Source of the DNA: Humulus lupulus
Lineage: Eukaryota; Streptophyta; Magnoliopsida; Rosales; Cannabaceae
Assembly: GCF_963169125.1 (NCBI RefSeq)
Contig: NC_084797.1
Location: 104,185,868 to 104,249,867 of the forward strand
Direction of reading: 5' to 3'
Length of the DNA: 64,000 nucleotides
Shown here: positions 11,745 to 22,150 of the stretch, piece by piece
Layout: the number at the start of each line of letters is the position of its first letter
Numbering within the stretch: position 1 is the stretch's first letter
Translations under genes and position numbers: made by a program
The notes under the pieces: model-generated
The model's database searches: none
Told to the model about the DNA's origin: nothing
Seen by the model: the letters and a program-made list of their open reading frames with translations, nothing else

Positions 11745-13337
11745 CTCTAAACCTTACCAAGGGAAACAATGAAGATTAAGAAAGGAATTTGGGCTCTAAA
11801 CATGGGGATTAGCTCAGTTTCAACTTGTGGATTCAAGCAGAGGATAAGGTAAGCTTTGAACTGTGATTTTAGCCTTTAGATTATGTAATTATTGGCTAAG
11901 GTTTTAGCTTTCTTAAGTCTTTGAAGTTGAAGATTGAATTTGGGATTTGATGAGGTTTTAAGCTAGATTTTTGTTAGGTTGTGTTGTTGGGACTATTCTA
12001 GAACTACTGTGGTGATTTAATTGACTTGTTAGATTGATTTTGGGGTAAATTGGCTATGTTTTAGTTGTTAAAATGGGGGATTTTTCTAGGTTCAAAGGGT
12101 CAGGCCACGGCATTGTTCTTGGTGAGCCGCGATCCTCTAGAATGTTTGGGAAGCTAGGAAGAGGGACGGGTTGCAGCGCCCTATAGGTTGGGCCGTGGCG
12201 CACGTAGGTTAAAAAGGGAGATTAGGTTTCTGGTTGAAACGGGCCACGGCACAAGGCCTTGGGGCGGGAACACTTAGTGGGTTTTTGGATCCTAAGAAGG
12301 TTTTAGGCTCAGGAATCCGAAAGTTAAGCTCCGGATGGATTTTATCACCCGAATTGATACAACTCAAGATCCCGGAGATTAGAATTGTAACCCAAAGTTA
12401 TTTAATGGATTATAACTTGATGGATGGATGTTTTTGATACGTTGTGACTAGGTTTTCAGGGAGGCTTGGACTAGAGGACTGTGCTCAGGAAATCGGTGCT
12501 CGGGAAGCTTGGGACACAAGTAAGAAAACTGTTGTAATCGTAGAGAACGATGTGGCCCTATAGTTTGTATTGCAGGGCACGACCCTATGTGATTGTGTTG
12601 CAGGGCGTAGCCCTATTAATTATGTTTGTATTTGCTTAATTATTTGACTAGTATTTGTTATGTGTTGCATATCTGTAAATGTACGGCAAGGGCCGGGAAC
12701 GGCGAAGGCCGATAACAGCAAGGCCGAGTACGACAAGGGGCCAGGAGTAGCATTAAGCACGGAGAGTACAAGTTGTCAGGGTGAGACCCCTATTGGATAC
12801 CTAGGATATCATCATGGTGTAGACTGCGAACCCAGTGCCTGGTAAAGCACCTGGAACGGCATGGCGATTATATGTTTAGCCTGTTGGCAGGTTTGTTATA
12901 TGTTGATTGATAGTTGTGCATATGTTTATTGCTTGTGTGGAGTTTTCTTGCTGGACTTCGGCTCACGGGTGCTCTATGGTGTAGGTAAGGGCAAAGGAAA
13001 GGTGGATCAACCATGAGTATGGAGTGCGTGAAGTGGCGTGTACATTTTCGGTCTGCTTGGCTGTCACGGCCAGGGGTACTTTTGGGAGATGTTTTGTATT
13101 AGTCCGAATTTTGTCGTCTAGTCGACTTTAACTATATTTTTAGTTGTAAATATTTCTAAATAGTATTTTAGGATCCCAAATGTATAACGCTTTATAATTT
13201 CAACGAATGATTACATTTTCAAATTATATGACTTTTATTACAGTTTTGCTACACTTTTAATCTAAAACCTAGATTAGCGAGTTAATTGCACGTTTTAAAC
13301 TTACTTAGTAACGACTCTAAGGAGGTAGGGCGTTACA
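11145..13337 (+). repeat. Element B: 3' LTR (2.2 kb)
   Basis: The LTR starts tgtagcgtcccaaatttgct and ends gtagggcgttaca, a good TG...CA pair with inverted ends. It holds a CT microsatellite (about 11709-11738), GC-rich phrases such as ggccacggca (about 12096-12268), and the conserved block cttgctggacttcggctcac...gtaggtaagg at 12943-13000. Its first 60 bp (aataaggcttagggccttga) are shared with solo LTRs G, H and J. Right after it, element C resumes in the middle of RT, so B was inserted in C. Confidence 0.9.
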
Positions 13338-14345
13338 TTCATGGAGCATCGATATTCTTGAAGATCGATTTAAGATCCAGCTACCACCAGTTGAAGGTCA
13401 AGGAATCGGATATTCCCAAGACAACATTTCGAACTCAGTATCACCACTACGAGTTCGTGGTGATGTCTTTTTGACTCACCATTGTGCCCACGACATTCAT
13501 GGATCTTATGCATAGGGTACTGAGTGAGTATCTGGAAAAATTCTTGATCTTGTTTATAGACGATATACTCATATACTCGCGAAACTAGGAAGAACACGGC
13601 AAGCACCTAGAGCTGATCTTACAACGATTACGCGAGAAAAAGTTGTATGCCAAATTCTCCATGTGCAAATTTTTTTGACTCAAGTGAGTTTCCTAGGGCA
13701 CGTGGTGCCAGGAGATAGAATTGCAGTCGATCCAGCCAAAATCGAAGCGGTGAGACAATAGATGGCCCCGAAGAACGCACAAGAAGTTCACAGTTTCTTG
13801 GGTCTAGAAGGGTATATTAAAGGCACTTTTTGGAAGGTTTTTCCAAAATATTGACGCCTATGACTGCACTAACCTGAAAGAACGTCAAATTTTAGTGGAC
13901 ATACAAGTACGAATAGAGTTTTCAACAGATAAAGACTGGATTAACGACTACTCCCGTACTCACTATTCCAAAGGGTACCGAGGGATATGCTATTTATAGC
14001 GATGCATCAGGTCAATGACTCGGAGCCGTACTAATGCAACACAGAAAAGTGATCGCGTACGCCTCCTGGCAACTAAAATACTATGAGAGAAACTATCCAA
14101 CACACAACTTGGAGCTAGTAGCGGTAGTGTTCACATTGAAGATTTAGAGACACTATCTCCTTGGGATCCACTGTGACATATACATTGATCACAGGAGTCA
14201 GAAATATTTCTTCTCCCAGAAAGAGTTAAACATTAGAAAATGGAGGTGCTTAGAATTGTTTGATGATTACGATTGTGGTATACTGTACCACCCAGGAAAG
14301 GCTAATAAAGTAGCTAAAACATTGAGTCGACAGCCAATAACTTAT
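13338..14345 (+). pseudogene. Element C: RT and RNase H, heavily decayed
   Basis: Element C enters within RT ([37 protein letters not shown]). A readable LFIDDILIYS-type active site follows at about 13545-13580, then [20 protein letters not shown]. RNase H shows [21 protein letters not shown] and [17 protein letters not shown] up to about 14335. Stops and shifts occur every 20 to 60 codons. It is the same family as L (1-1648). Confidence 0.85.
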
Positions 14346-15892
14346 GTAATGATGGTGAAGGAAATACCCCAAGAACTACAAATCAATATCTCCAGATTGG
14401 ATTTGGAGTAGTAGTGGGAAGATTAGCAAAGTTATCTGTTCACCCCCATGATCATGGAAGAAATCTAAGGGGGATAACTCGCAGGTCCTTGGATCCAACG
14501 ACTAGTGCATGAGACTATGAAAGACATGCGACCAAGGTTTCACATCTCAGAGGATGGAGTGTTGGGTTTTAAGGGTATATGATGTGTGCCTGATGATAAG
14601 GAGATCAAGAGACAAATCTTTTATGAGGCTCATAATACTCCTTACGCTATGTATCCGGGAACCACTAAGATGTATCAGGATCTCAAATGATACTTTTGGT
14701 GGATAGGAATGAAGAGAGAAGTAGCGGAGTACGTGGCACACTGTTTGACGTGTTAGCAAACCAAGGCAGAGCATCAGTGACCTGCAGAGTTATTGCAATC
14801 GCTAGAGATCCCTGAGTGGAAATGGGAAATGGTCACCGTGGACTTTGTTATCGGGTTACCACACACCCCAAAAGGGCATGATGCAATTTAAGTAATCATC
14901 GATAGACTGACAAAATCAGTTCATTTCTTACCCATTAAGATAACGAACAGTGTAGATGAGATAGTGCGATTACATGGGGTTCCCATCTCTATAGTGTATA
15001 ATCATGACGGGTGATTTACCTTCGCGTTCTAGAAGAGAATGCAAATAGGATTGGGTACTAAACTCAAGTTTAGTACTGCCTTCTACCCATAGACGGATGG
15101 CCAGAGCGAACGAACGAACGATTCAGACCTTGGAAGACATGTTAAGAGCTTGTGTGTTGGATTTTCAAGGTTCGTGGAGTGTAAAACTTCCATTAATTTA
15201 GTTCTCTTACAACAATAGCTATCATGACTCAATAAAGATGGCTCCGTATGAGGCACTATATGAAAGAAAGTGCCGATCTACAATCCACTGGCATGAGACT
15301 GGTGAGAGGAAATTCTTGGGATCAGAAGAGGTAGACCAAGCTACGGAGGACATTAGATCAATCCGTCAAAGGGTACAGACCTTTATAGATTGAAAAACGT
15401 AAATATGTCGATCGTCAATGGAGACCTTTAAAATTTGAGGTTGGGGACAAGGTACTGTTAAAGATATCTCCACTAAGAAGACCTATGAGGTTCGAGAAAA
15501 AGGGCAAGTTGAGCTGTAGGTACATAGGACAGTTTAAGGTGTCTGGAACGCATTGGGAAGGCGACTTATCGACTAGCCCTTCCACCCGCGTTCTCTAGAG
15601 TTCACGATGTATTCCATGTCTCAACCTTAAGGAAGTATGTGAATGACCCCACTCATGTGCTAAGTTACGATGAACTTAGCATAGATCCTCAATTGAGTTA
15701 TGAGGAAAAACCAGTCACAATTCTGGATCGGAAAGACAAGGTGTTAAGAAACAAAACAATGCAATTGGTAAAGGTATAGTGGTGTAACCACGACATTGAA
15801 GAGGTGACCTGGGAGATGGAAGCCGAGATGCAGGAGCGATACCCCCATCTGTTTTGAGTTTCGGTGAAGAAACTTCTATAAATTGTAGGTAT
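14346..15892 (+). pseudogene. Element C: integrase and chromodomain, heavily decayed
   Basis: Fragments of an integrase are readable across frames: a zinc module near 14620-14770, the core VDFVIGLPHTPKGHD near 14840, LPLI-FSYNNSYH-type residues near 15195, and an integrase C-terminus near 15430-15620. A chromodomain-like tail (VTILDRKDKVLRNKTMQLVK, IEEVTWEMEAEMQERYPHLF) ends with TGA near 15857. The stretch to 15892 would be the polypurine tract but is not purine-rich any more. Confidence 0.8.
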
Positions 15893-18256
15893 TGTGACAT
15901 CTTGTGTTTTGAACACCTGTTAGTAGCCGGTTCAAGGCGGTGAAGAATTATATGGAATATTATTTGATAAATAATATTATATGAAATTGTTTTGTTTCGT
16001 GAATTTTTATAGCCATTGTGATGTTCCGGTAAAGGGTCAAGGCTTATGCAAAGAACGATTGGTCTCAGACCAAGGGGTAATCCCTAATGGGTGAAAAATC
16101 TTGGATTAAATAAAATAGGGAATACTATGGCATAAAATATTTTGGTGACTAGGACTTTACCATCGAGCCAAGGAATTTAAGATAATTTATTAAGGTTTGA
16201 ATTCCAATCAACCGGGTTAAAAATAAGAATTTCTTGCTCGGACCTTTAAGGGAATTTTGGTCAATATGTGATAAAATGCCAAAATTATGTGATATTGTGA
16301 CAAATTTTATTTTTGGTTACAAATTAATTTAATTAATTATGCTGTGAGATTTAAAAACTATAGGGTAAAAATTTAGGGAATTTTAGAGAAACAAAATTAC
16401 CAAAGGGCCCTTGAGTTCCTTATAAAGTAAGGTGAAATGAGCAAGGGCATAAGAGTCATTTCCAAAGGATGAGAGGGAGAGGGGTGGGTGGCAAGGCTAG
16501 GTCCTAGGGACTCAAGAGCTAGGACACACACCCCAAATAGAATAGGAAAGGTCTTACCCCACTTACAAGTTAAGGAAAAAATATCATTTTCCTAACAAAT
16601 AGTTTTTTCTCTAAAAAACCTTTCTTCTCTTCCATTTTATCTCTCTATCCCAAAACCCCACTAAACCCTATCCTCCATTGATACAACCAAGTCCCTCCAT
16701 AGCTAACTACACTCACCCCCGCCATTGGAGAAAGAAGAAGCTTAAGGAGGAATCTTTGTTTGGAGTTACTATCAAACCTTGTACATCGTTTCTTCTCTTT
16801 CCCTTCAAACCCGAAACCCTAGCGGTTTATTGGGCATGCATGTAATCTAAGGACTCCAAGTAAGTCAACTTCTATTGTTTGGCTACAACATGAAACGATT
16901 GGTGTAATGTATGTTAGTATAGAAACACCTGCACATGTATACACTATCGTAGAATTTTACATAGAGACATTAGTCTAGTAGGTGCTAATTTAGAAAATAT
17001 GAACAGTAGATATCCGTCATATTCTAGACGGTTGATTCCCGTCACACTGCTTGTTTGATTTTATTATGTTAGGTTCACTACCGTGATGAGTGGCCAAGAG
17101 GTGAGGATTGCTGGTTTAAATCAAGGGGCACCAAATGAATGGGACCTAGGGGCCCTCACCGTCACACTACTTGTTTGATTTTATTATGTCTGGTTCACTA
17201 CCGCGACGAGTGGCCAAGAGGTGAGGATTGCTGGTTCAAACCTAGGGATGCCAAAATGAATGGGACATAGGGGCCCTAATGCTTACTTAATCATTGAACG
17301 ATTAGAACCCGAGCAAGTGCTTTGATAAGTTATTCCCAGATAGCACCCATGAATATTGGGCATTCAGTTAGAGTGCCTAGAGATACTAGTGGCTGCCAAG
17401 TTTGAGTGAGGTTGAACACCCTAGAGGTAATTTCTCACCAGCTCCACTGATTAACATAAAAGTCTCTGTAAACCCGTGTAACTTCGATTATACTCTTGAA
17501 TAGTAGCAACGCCCTAGGTAACTTGATGGTTACCCTTGTGATGGATTTATTTTTGGATAAGTAGTGATGCCCTAGCTAACTCGATAGTTACCCTTGATTG
17601 AGATATTTGTTGGCTAAATCTTAGTGTTGAGACTCGGTTCACTCCTATTGATTAGCAAATATGTCGGAGGGTGTGGTACGTCCAAAGTGTCAGAAATTGT
17701 CGAGTGTTTGTCTGGAATTATATTATATCTGTTTGCTCTGGGATTTTATGAGTGTAGGAATTTATCTGTTTAACTGAAATAGTTTGCCATTGGTTATCAG
17801 GCATGACACTTTTGCTTTCTTGAAATTGATTGTTTAGGGCTCGAGTGGATCTGGAACCCTAATTATGTTGAGATATTTTTACCAGTGGTCAGTGACCACC
17901 TGTCTTCTCTATATGTTGTTATTTTAAAATTGAACTTACTAAGCATTTTCGCTTACCTAGTTGTTTCTTGCTCTAGGTAAGAACAAGGGCAAAGCATAGC
18001 AATGATCGTTGGAGCTACTTTGTGTATGTACATGTGGATCGACCTTTTGGGAAGCTGTTTTTTTTTTTGGAAATGTTGTTTTATTTTCATAAACAAGGCT
18101 CAGTTTACTTTTAATAAACTATGTTTATATTAAATATTAATATGGCCATACCACTTTAAAAAGTTTTTTTTTAATATACAAGTTTTTGAGACATTTTGTT
18201 AAATTAAAACATTTATATTTTCACATTATCAAGTCTTAAAAATCTGGGACATCACA
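15893..18256 (+). repeat. Element C: 3' LTR (2.4 kb)
   Basis: The LTR starts tgtgacatcttgtg and ends gggacatcaca, with matching inverted ends. It follows the C chromodomain remnant. It contains a 120-bp tandem duplication at 17041-17280 and only a weak version of the conserved block (tttcttgctctaggtaagaa near 17965-17985). No TSD can be tested because the 5' part of C is absent. Confidence 0.82.
17041..17280. repeat. 120-bp tandem duplication in C LTR
   Basis: Two adjacent copies of exactly 120 bp (17041-17160 and 17161-17280) each start gtcacactrcttgtttgatt and end near aggggccct. They differ by roughly a dozen substitutions or small changes, so the duplication is old. Confidence 0.9.
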
Positions 18257-18943
18257 TCAAGCATCAACCCAGAGCATTTCTTTACTTATTCTCGGATTGT
18301 TCTAGTGTGCCTCAGCTCTCTCAATTGGCGTCAAGCTATGTAAGCAACATTTTCATGGAGAAAATTTTAAATCATATTTAAAAATAACAATTAAATATAA
18401 TTAAATAAATAAATTAATCTGAAATTTAAAATTCAAATCTCAGGGATAGAAATATCCTTGAGATAGGCGTCACTCACTCTGCAGTACAGTAAGTGGCGTG
18501 AGCCACTATCTGGCTTTCTCTGATTTTCTCATTTGTTTGTTTGACTATTATTTAAGATAATATATTTATACCAAAATAAATATCAGTAAATTCAAAATTG
18601 ACCTTATCTTAAAATATCATCTTTAAATAAATAAATATCTTATTATAAAGATCTTATAATAAGGTTATAATTAAACTCTCTCAATATTAATCCAAACATG
18701 ATTAATCATTATTTTAACATAAAGCTTTTCAAAATAAAAACTATATAGTTAAATAATTAATTAATCAATTGCCCATAATTATCACATAATTATTTCTTGC
18801 CCCGAAAAATTAAGTCCTTTCCAATTTAGTCCTTCTCTCTGCAAATCTTCTTTATGACATCCTTACCATTGATAGTGTAGGAAAAAGGTGATCTAGGGAA
18901 TATGGTCCTATAATACGAAGCTCCAATAAACTAGATTATCAAT
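18257..18943 (-). repeat. Element M: copia-type LTR, left part
   Basis: This AT-rich sequence has no reading frame. Read on the minus strand it continues the copia LTR that begins at 32293, with element D inserted between. Support comes from the TAAAC duplication at the D ends and general likeness to the copia solo LTR at 43070-45637. It has a small perfect hairpin, gtggcgtgagccac, at about 18493-18506. Its outer end is lost against C's LTR. Confidence 0.6.
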
Positions 18944-18948
18944 TAAAC
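18944..18948. repeat. TSD of element D (left), TAAAC
   Basis: The five bases taaac directly precede the LTR start TGTTGAGG. The same five bases follow the right LTR at 31784-31788, the signature of one integration event. Confidence 0.88.
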
Positions 18949-20437
18949 TGTTGAGGCTCAAAATTCCACGCCCTCGAAAGATCAAAGGCGTGATGGAGAC
19001 GCAATGCCCTTGGGCTCCCATTGTCCCGCACCAACCACGTACCTAGCAAAGCCACGCCTAAGATGCACCTGATGGCCTCGCTGGTGGAGCGCCTCGCTGG
19101 ACGTAGTGGCCTCGTTGGTGGAGCGCCTCACTGGGGGTGGTGGCCTCGCTGGTGGAACGCCTCGCTGGGCGTAGTGGCCTCGTTGGTGGAGCGCCTCGCT
19201 GGGGGTGGTGGCCTCGCTGGTGGAGCGCCTCACTGGGCGTAGTGGCCTCGCTGGTGGAGCGCCTCGCTGGGGATGGTGGCCTCGCTGGTGGAGCACCTCG
19301 CTGGGCGTAGTGGCCTCGCTGCACCTGATGGCCTCGCTGGTGGAGCGCCTTGCTGGGCGTAGTGGCCTCGCTGGTGGAGCGCCTCGCTGGGGGTGGTGGC
19401 CTCGCTGGTGGAGCACCTCGCTGCACCTGATGGCCTTCCTGGTGGAGTGCCTTGCTGGGCGTAGTGGCCTCGCTAGTGGAGTGCCTCGCTACACCTGATG
19501 GCCTCGCTGGTGGAGCGCCTCGCTGGACATAGTGGCCTCGCTGGTGGAGCGCCTCGCTGGGGGTGGTGGCCTCGCTGCACCTGACGGCCTCGCTGGTGGA
19601 GCGCCTCGCTGGGTGTAGTGGCCTCGCTGGTGGAGCGCCTCGCTGGGGGTGGTGGCCTCGCTGGTGGAGCGCCTCGCTGGGCGTGGTGGCCTCGCTAGTG
19701 TAACACCCCGCAGCACCTGATGGCCATGCTAGTGAGGGACCTCGCGAAATGGTGCCCCAACCATGCCTTGGCCGCGCGCATGAGGCCCAGTACCAGGTGG
19801 ACTCGCGAGATGGCATCATGCACACGCCTATTCTTCGCCCCTAACACCTCAAGTGGACATCTCCTCTGAGGGTGAACCATGACTTCGACATTTAGAGGGA
19901 AAGGCCTAAGAATAATTCAAAAGGATCATGATGGTACAATCTTGTACGGGGTACGACCGTTAAGACCCTGTACGCATGATCCTGACACTCATGATAGACT
20001 AGTAGTTGGAGCATTAGGAAAGAGGACAAAGTCGACACCACTACCTCCTGCGCCACTACGCCTGCCACCACTCATCAGACACGGGTACAGACAAGTAGTG
20101 GAGACATCCTCCTGACACCTGCTCCTGTACGGGATTTACAACCACAACCTCTGAAGCCACTCCCTTAACACAGTACATATGTACCACTTGGTCTCCTGGA
20201 CCACTATGTACCTAATGCCATTAGAGCCTACTATAAAATGAACTCTAAGACCACCTGAAAAGGGGTTGGAAATTTCACTGTAGCAGAGGCTTGAGTGTGA
20301 ATGAAAGACTGAATTCTTCATTATTGTTCTATCATTGTTCTTGAGTTATTGTTCAAGTTCTTACAGCTTTCCGATTAGTGATCTAGATTTGATAATTTTT
20401 CCAACTCAACTTAGTTGACGAGTTCTCACCGTCAACA
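18949..20437 (+). repeat. Element D: 5' LTR (1,489 bp)
   Basis: The LTR runs from TGTTGAGG to CACCGTCAACA, next to the primer site. It includes a GC-rich minisatellite (19069-19695). Its last 740 bp match the right LTR at about 97%. A TATA-like ctataaaatgaac occurs near 20230-20243. Confidence 0.9.
19069..19695. repeat. 34-bp minisatellite in D 5' LTR
   Basis: About 18 copies of a 34-bp unit made of two related 17-bp halves (cctcgctggtggagcg and cctcgctgggcgtagtgg) fill this stretch. Because 34 is not a multiple of three and the unit lacks stops, several frames stay open on both strands and give spurious repetitive ORFs. Confidence 0.95.
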
Positions 20438-20460
20438 GTTTGGCGCCGTCTGTGGGAACG
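20438..20460 (+). promoter_or_regulatory. Element D: primer binding site
   Basis: TGGCGCCGTCTGTGGGAA (20441-20458) begins three bases after the LTR end. This form is typical of Tat/Athila-group plant elements. I have not assigned the tRNA. Confidence 0.8.
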
Positions 20461-20505
20461 TTTGTTTCAAGCTACTGTTCCACCATTGTTTCCGGCAAGA
20501 AGAAG

Positions 20506-22148
20506 ATGCCAAGATGCTCAAAGCGACTGAGGGAGCCACGGCAGGTAGAGGTTCACCTGAGCGGAGTCCAGCTGAAGGCCTCCATGAAGGACGCTCCTCC
20601 ACCCAGAGACGTGGAGCCCCCGAAAGACCCTGAGGTTCACAGAGGTGATAGGGTGGCCTCATCACCAGCCGCTCCACCTGGAGGAAGTCCTCCAAGAGCA
20701 CCACCGGTAAACGCTGACGAGTTCCCTCCACCAAAACCACCGCAGGCACCGAACTCCAGCCGACAAGACCCGCGCCCTTCTGCCCGTAGGCATGACAAGC
20801 ACCCCAGGGTCCACTCTGTGAGCTCGAGTTCGAAATCACGGTTTACGAAGAGGAAATATGTGAGCTCCACCATAAGAACCAAAGGTTGGAAACCACCTTG
20901 GAGAACATGCAAGAGGTCCTGAACGGCCTGCTGCAAGGTAAGTCGAGTGTAACCTTGCCTATGAGGAAGGAGAAGGGCAAGGATGGGGTGGAGACCACTG
21001 TACCGGTAGATGATGGGAGAACCCGACATTCAACCAGTAACACCCATCGAACAAAGCAACGTGATCACCCCGAACCGCCTAAGTAGGCCCAGAAGCCAGC
21101 GCCGAGGACCAACGCTGCCCCTTGCAATGAGGACGAGGTCACCTCTAAAGGAGCACCCTCAGACTTACGGGAGGAGCTCAATAAGAAGAGGGTGGGCAAA
21201 GGGACCACGCCCCCTGTGGCGCCTCGAGGAGGCAAGGGAATGGCGGATCTTACCCCGTCCGCTTTGAGGGACACTCTCAGCAAGAGGAGGCAGGACCTAG
21301 ACACGGAGATGAGGAGCCTACGGAGCAAGATCGTCACCGCGTCAGGCGGCCAGGCCTTTGAGGAGGACTTCGACCATGAGTCGCCCTTTGTGAGAGAAAT
21401 TCAGGCAATCCGACTCCCTACCAATTTTAAGGAGCCCAATATGACCCCTTACGAAGGGAACACGGATCTGAAATACCACCTGGATGTGTTTAATGATCTG
21501 ATGAAACTGAGGGGGATCGGAAGTGGTGCCAGGTGCCATTGCTTCACTGTTACTCTGAAAGGACCCGCCTACAAATGGTGTAAAAGAGTAAGGCCGGGGT
21601 CCATCAGGTCCTGGCAGCAGTTTTCTGACGAATTCCTCCAACAGCACCATGCCGTGCGGGACTACACGATGCCAGGTACCAGCCTGGCCAACGTGAAGCA
21701 AGGGGAGAATGAGAGCCTGAAGAGCTACATTCACCGGTTCAATATGGAGGCCGCAAAAGTGGGGAGCCTAATGCGCCGAGAGTTAAAAATGGCCATTACC
21801 GCTGGAGTGCTCCCAGGAAGCAAGTTGTGGGGCAACATGTTGAAGAGGGAATTCACCGACTTAGATGACTTCTATGAGAGAGCGCAGAAGTACATCCGTG
21901 TGGAGGATGGCCATGCAAACCTAAAGGCGGGGAAGGAGGAGCCCCACGCGAAGCCCCCAACTAACGACGGATCGAATGTAGTGAAGAAGAAAAGGACGTA
22001 CGATGGGTCAAGAGATGACTAGCAAAGGAAAACCAAACGAGGGGGTGATCATAGGCAAGCGGCTTATACTTACTATACGAACCTCACAGATACCAGGGAG
22101 CATATTTACATCACCAACGAAGATCGAGTGCCCTTCAAAAAGCCCCAC
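20506..22148 (+). pseudogene. Element D: gag
   Basis: This is the capsid polyprotein gene, now damaged. The likely ATG is at 20506 and leads into a Pro/Arg-rich N-terminus. The frame then moves near 20820-20890 to one reading a short coiled-coil-like piece (LETTLENMQEVLNGLLQ). A TAG lies at 21085-21087. The gag domain proper is open from about 21190 to 22018 (HESPFVREIQAIRLPTNF, YEGNTDLKYHLDVFNDLM, AYKWCKRVRPGSIRSWQQF, LANVKQGENESLKSYIHRF, FYERAQKYIRVEDG). A TAG at 22019-22021 and a frame change near 22145 separate it from the zinc knuckle, which sits at the start of the long pol frame. Similar damage occurs in E. Confidence 0.88.
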
Positions 22149-22150
22149 CA

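Noticed and set aside
18982..19825. Long repetitive ORFs on both strands over the minisatellite, up to 255 codons, reading ATTPSEALHQRGH-type repeats
   Set aside because: The 34-bp unit has no stop in several frames and is not a multiple of three, so three units give a 34-residue cycle in every frame. They are by-products of the repeat, not proteins.
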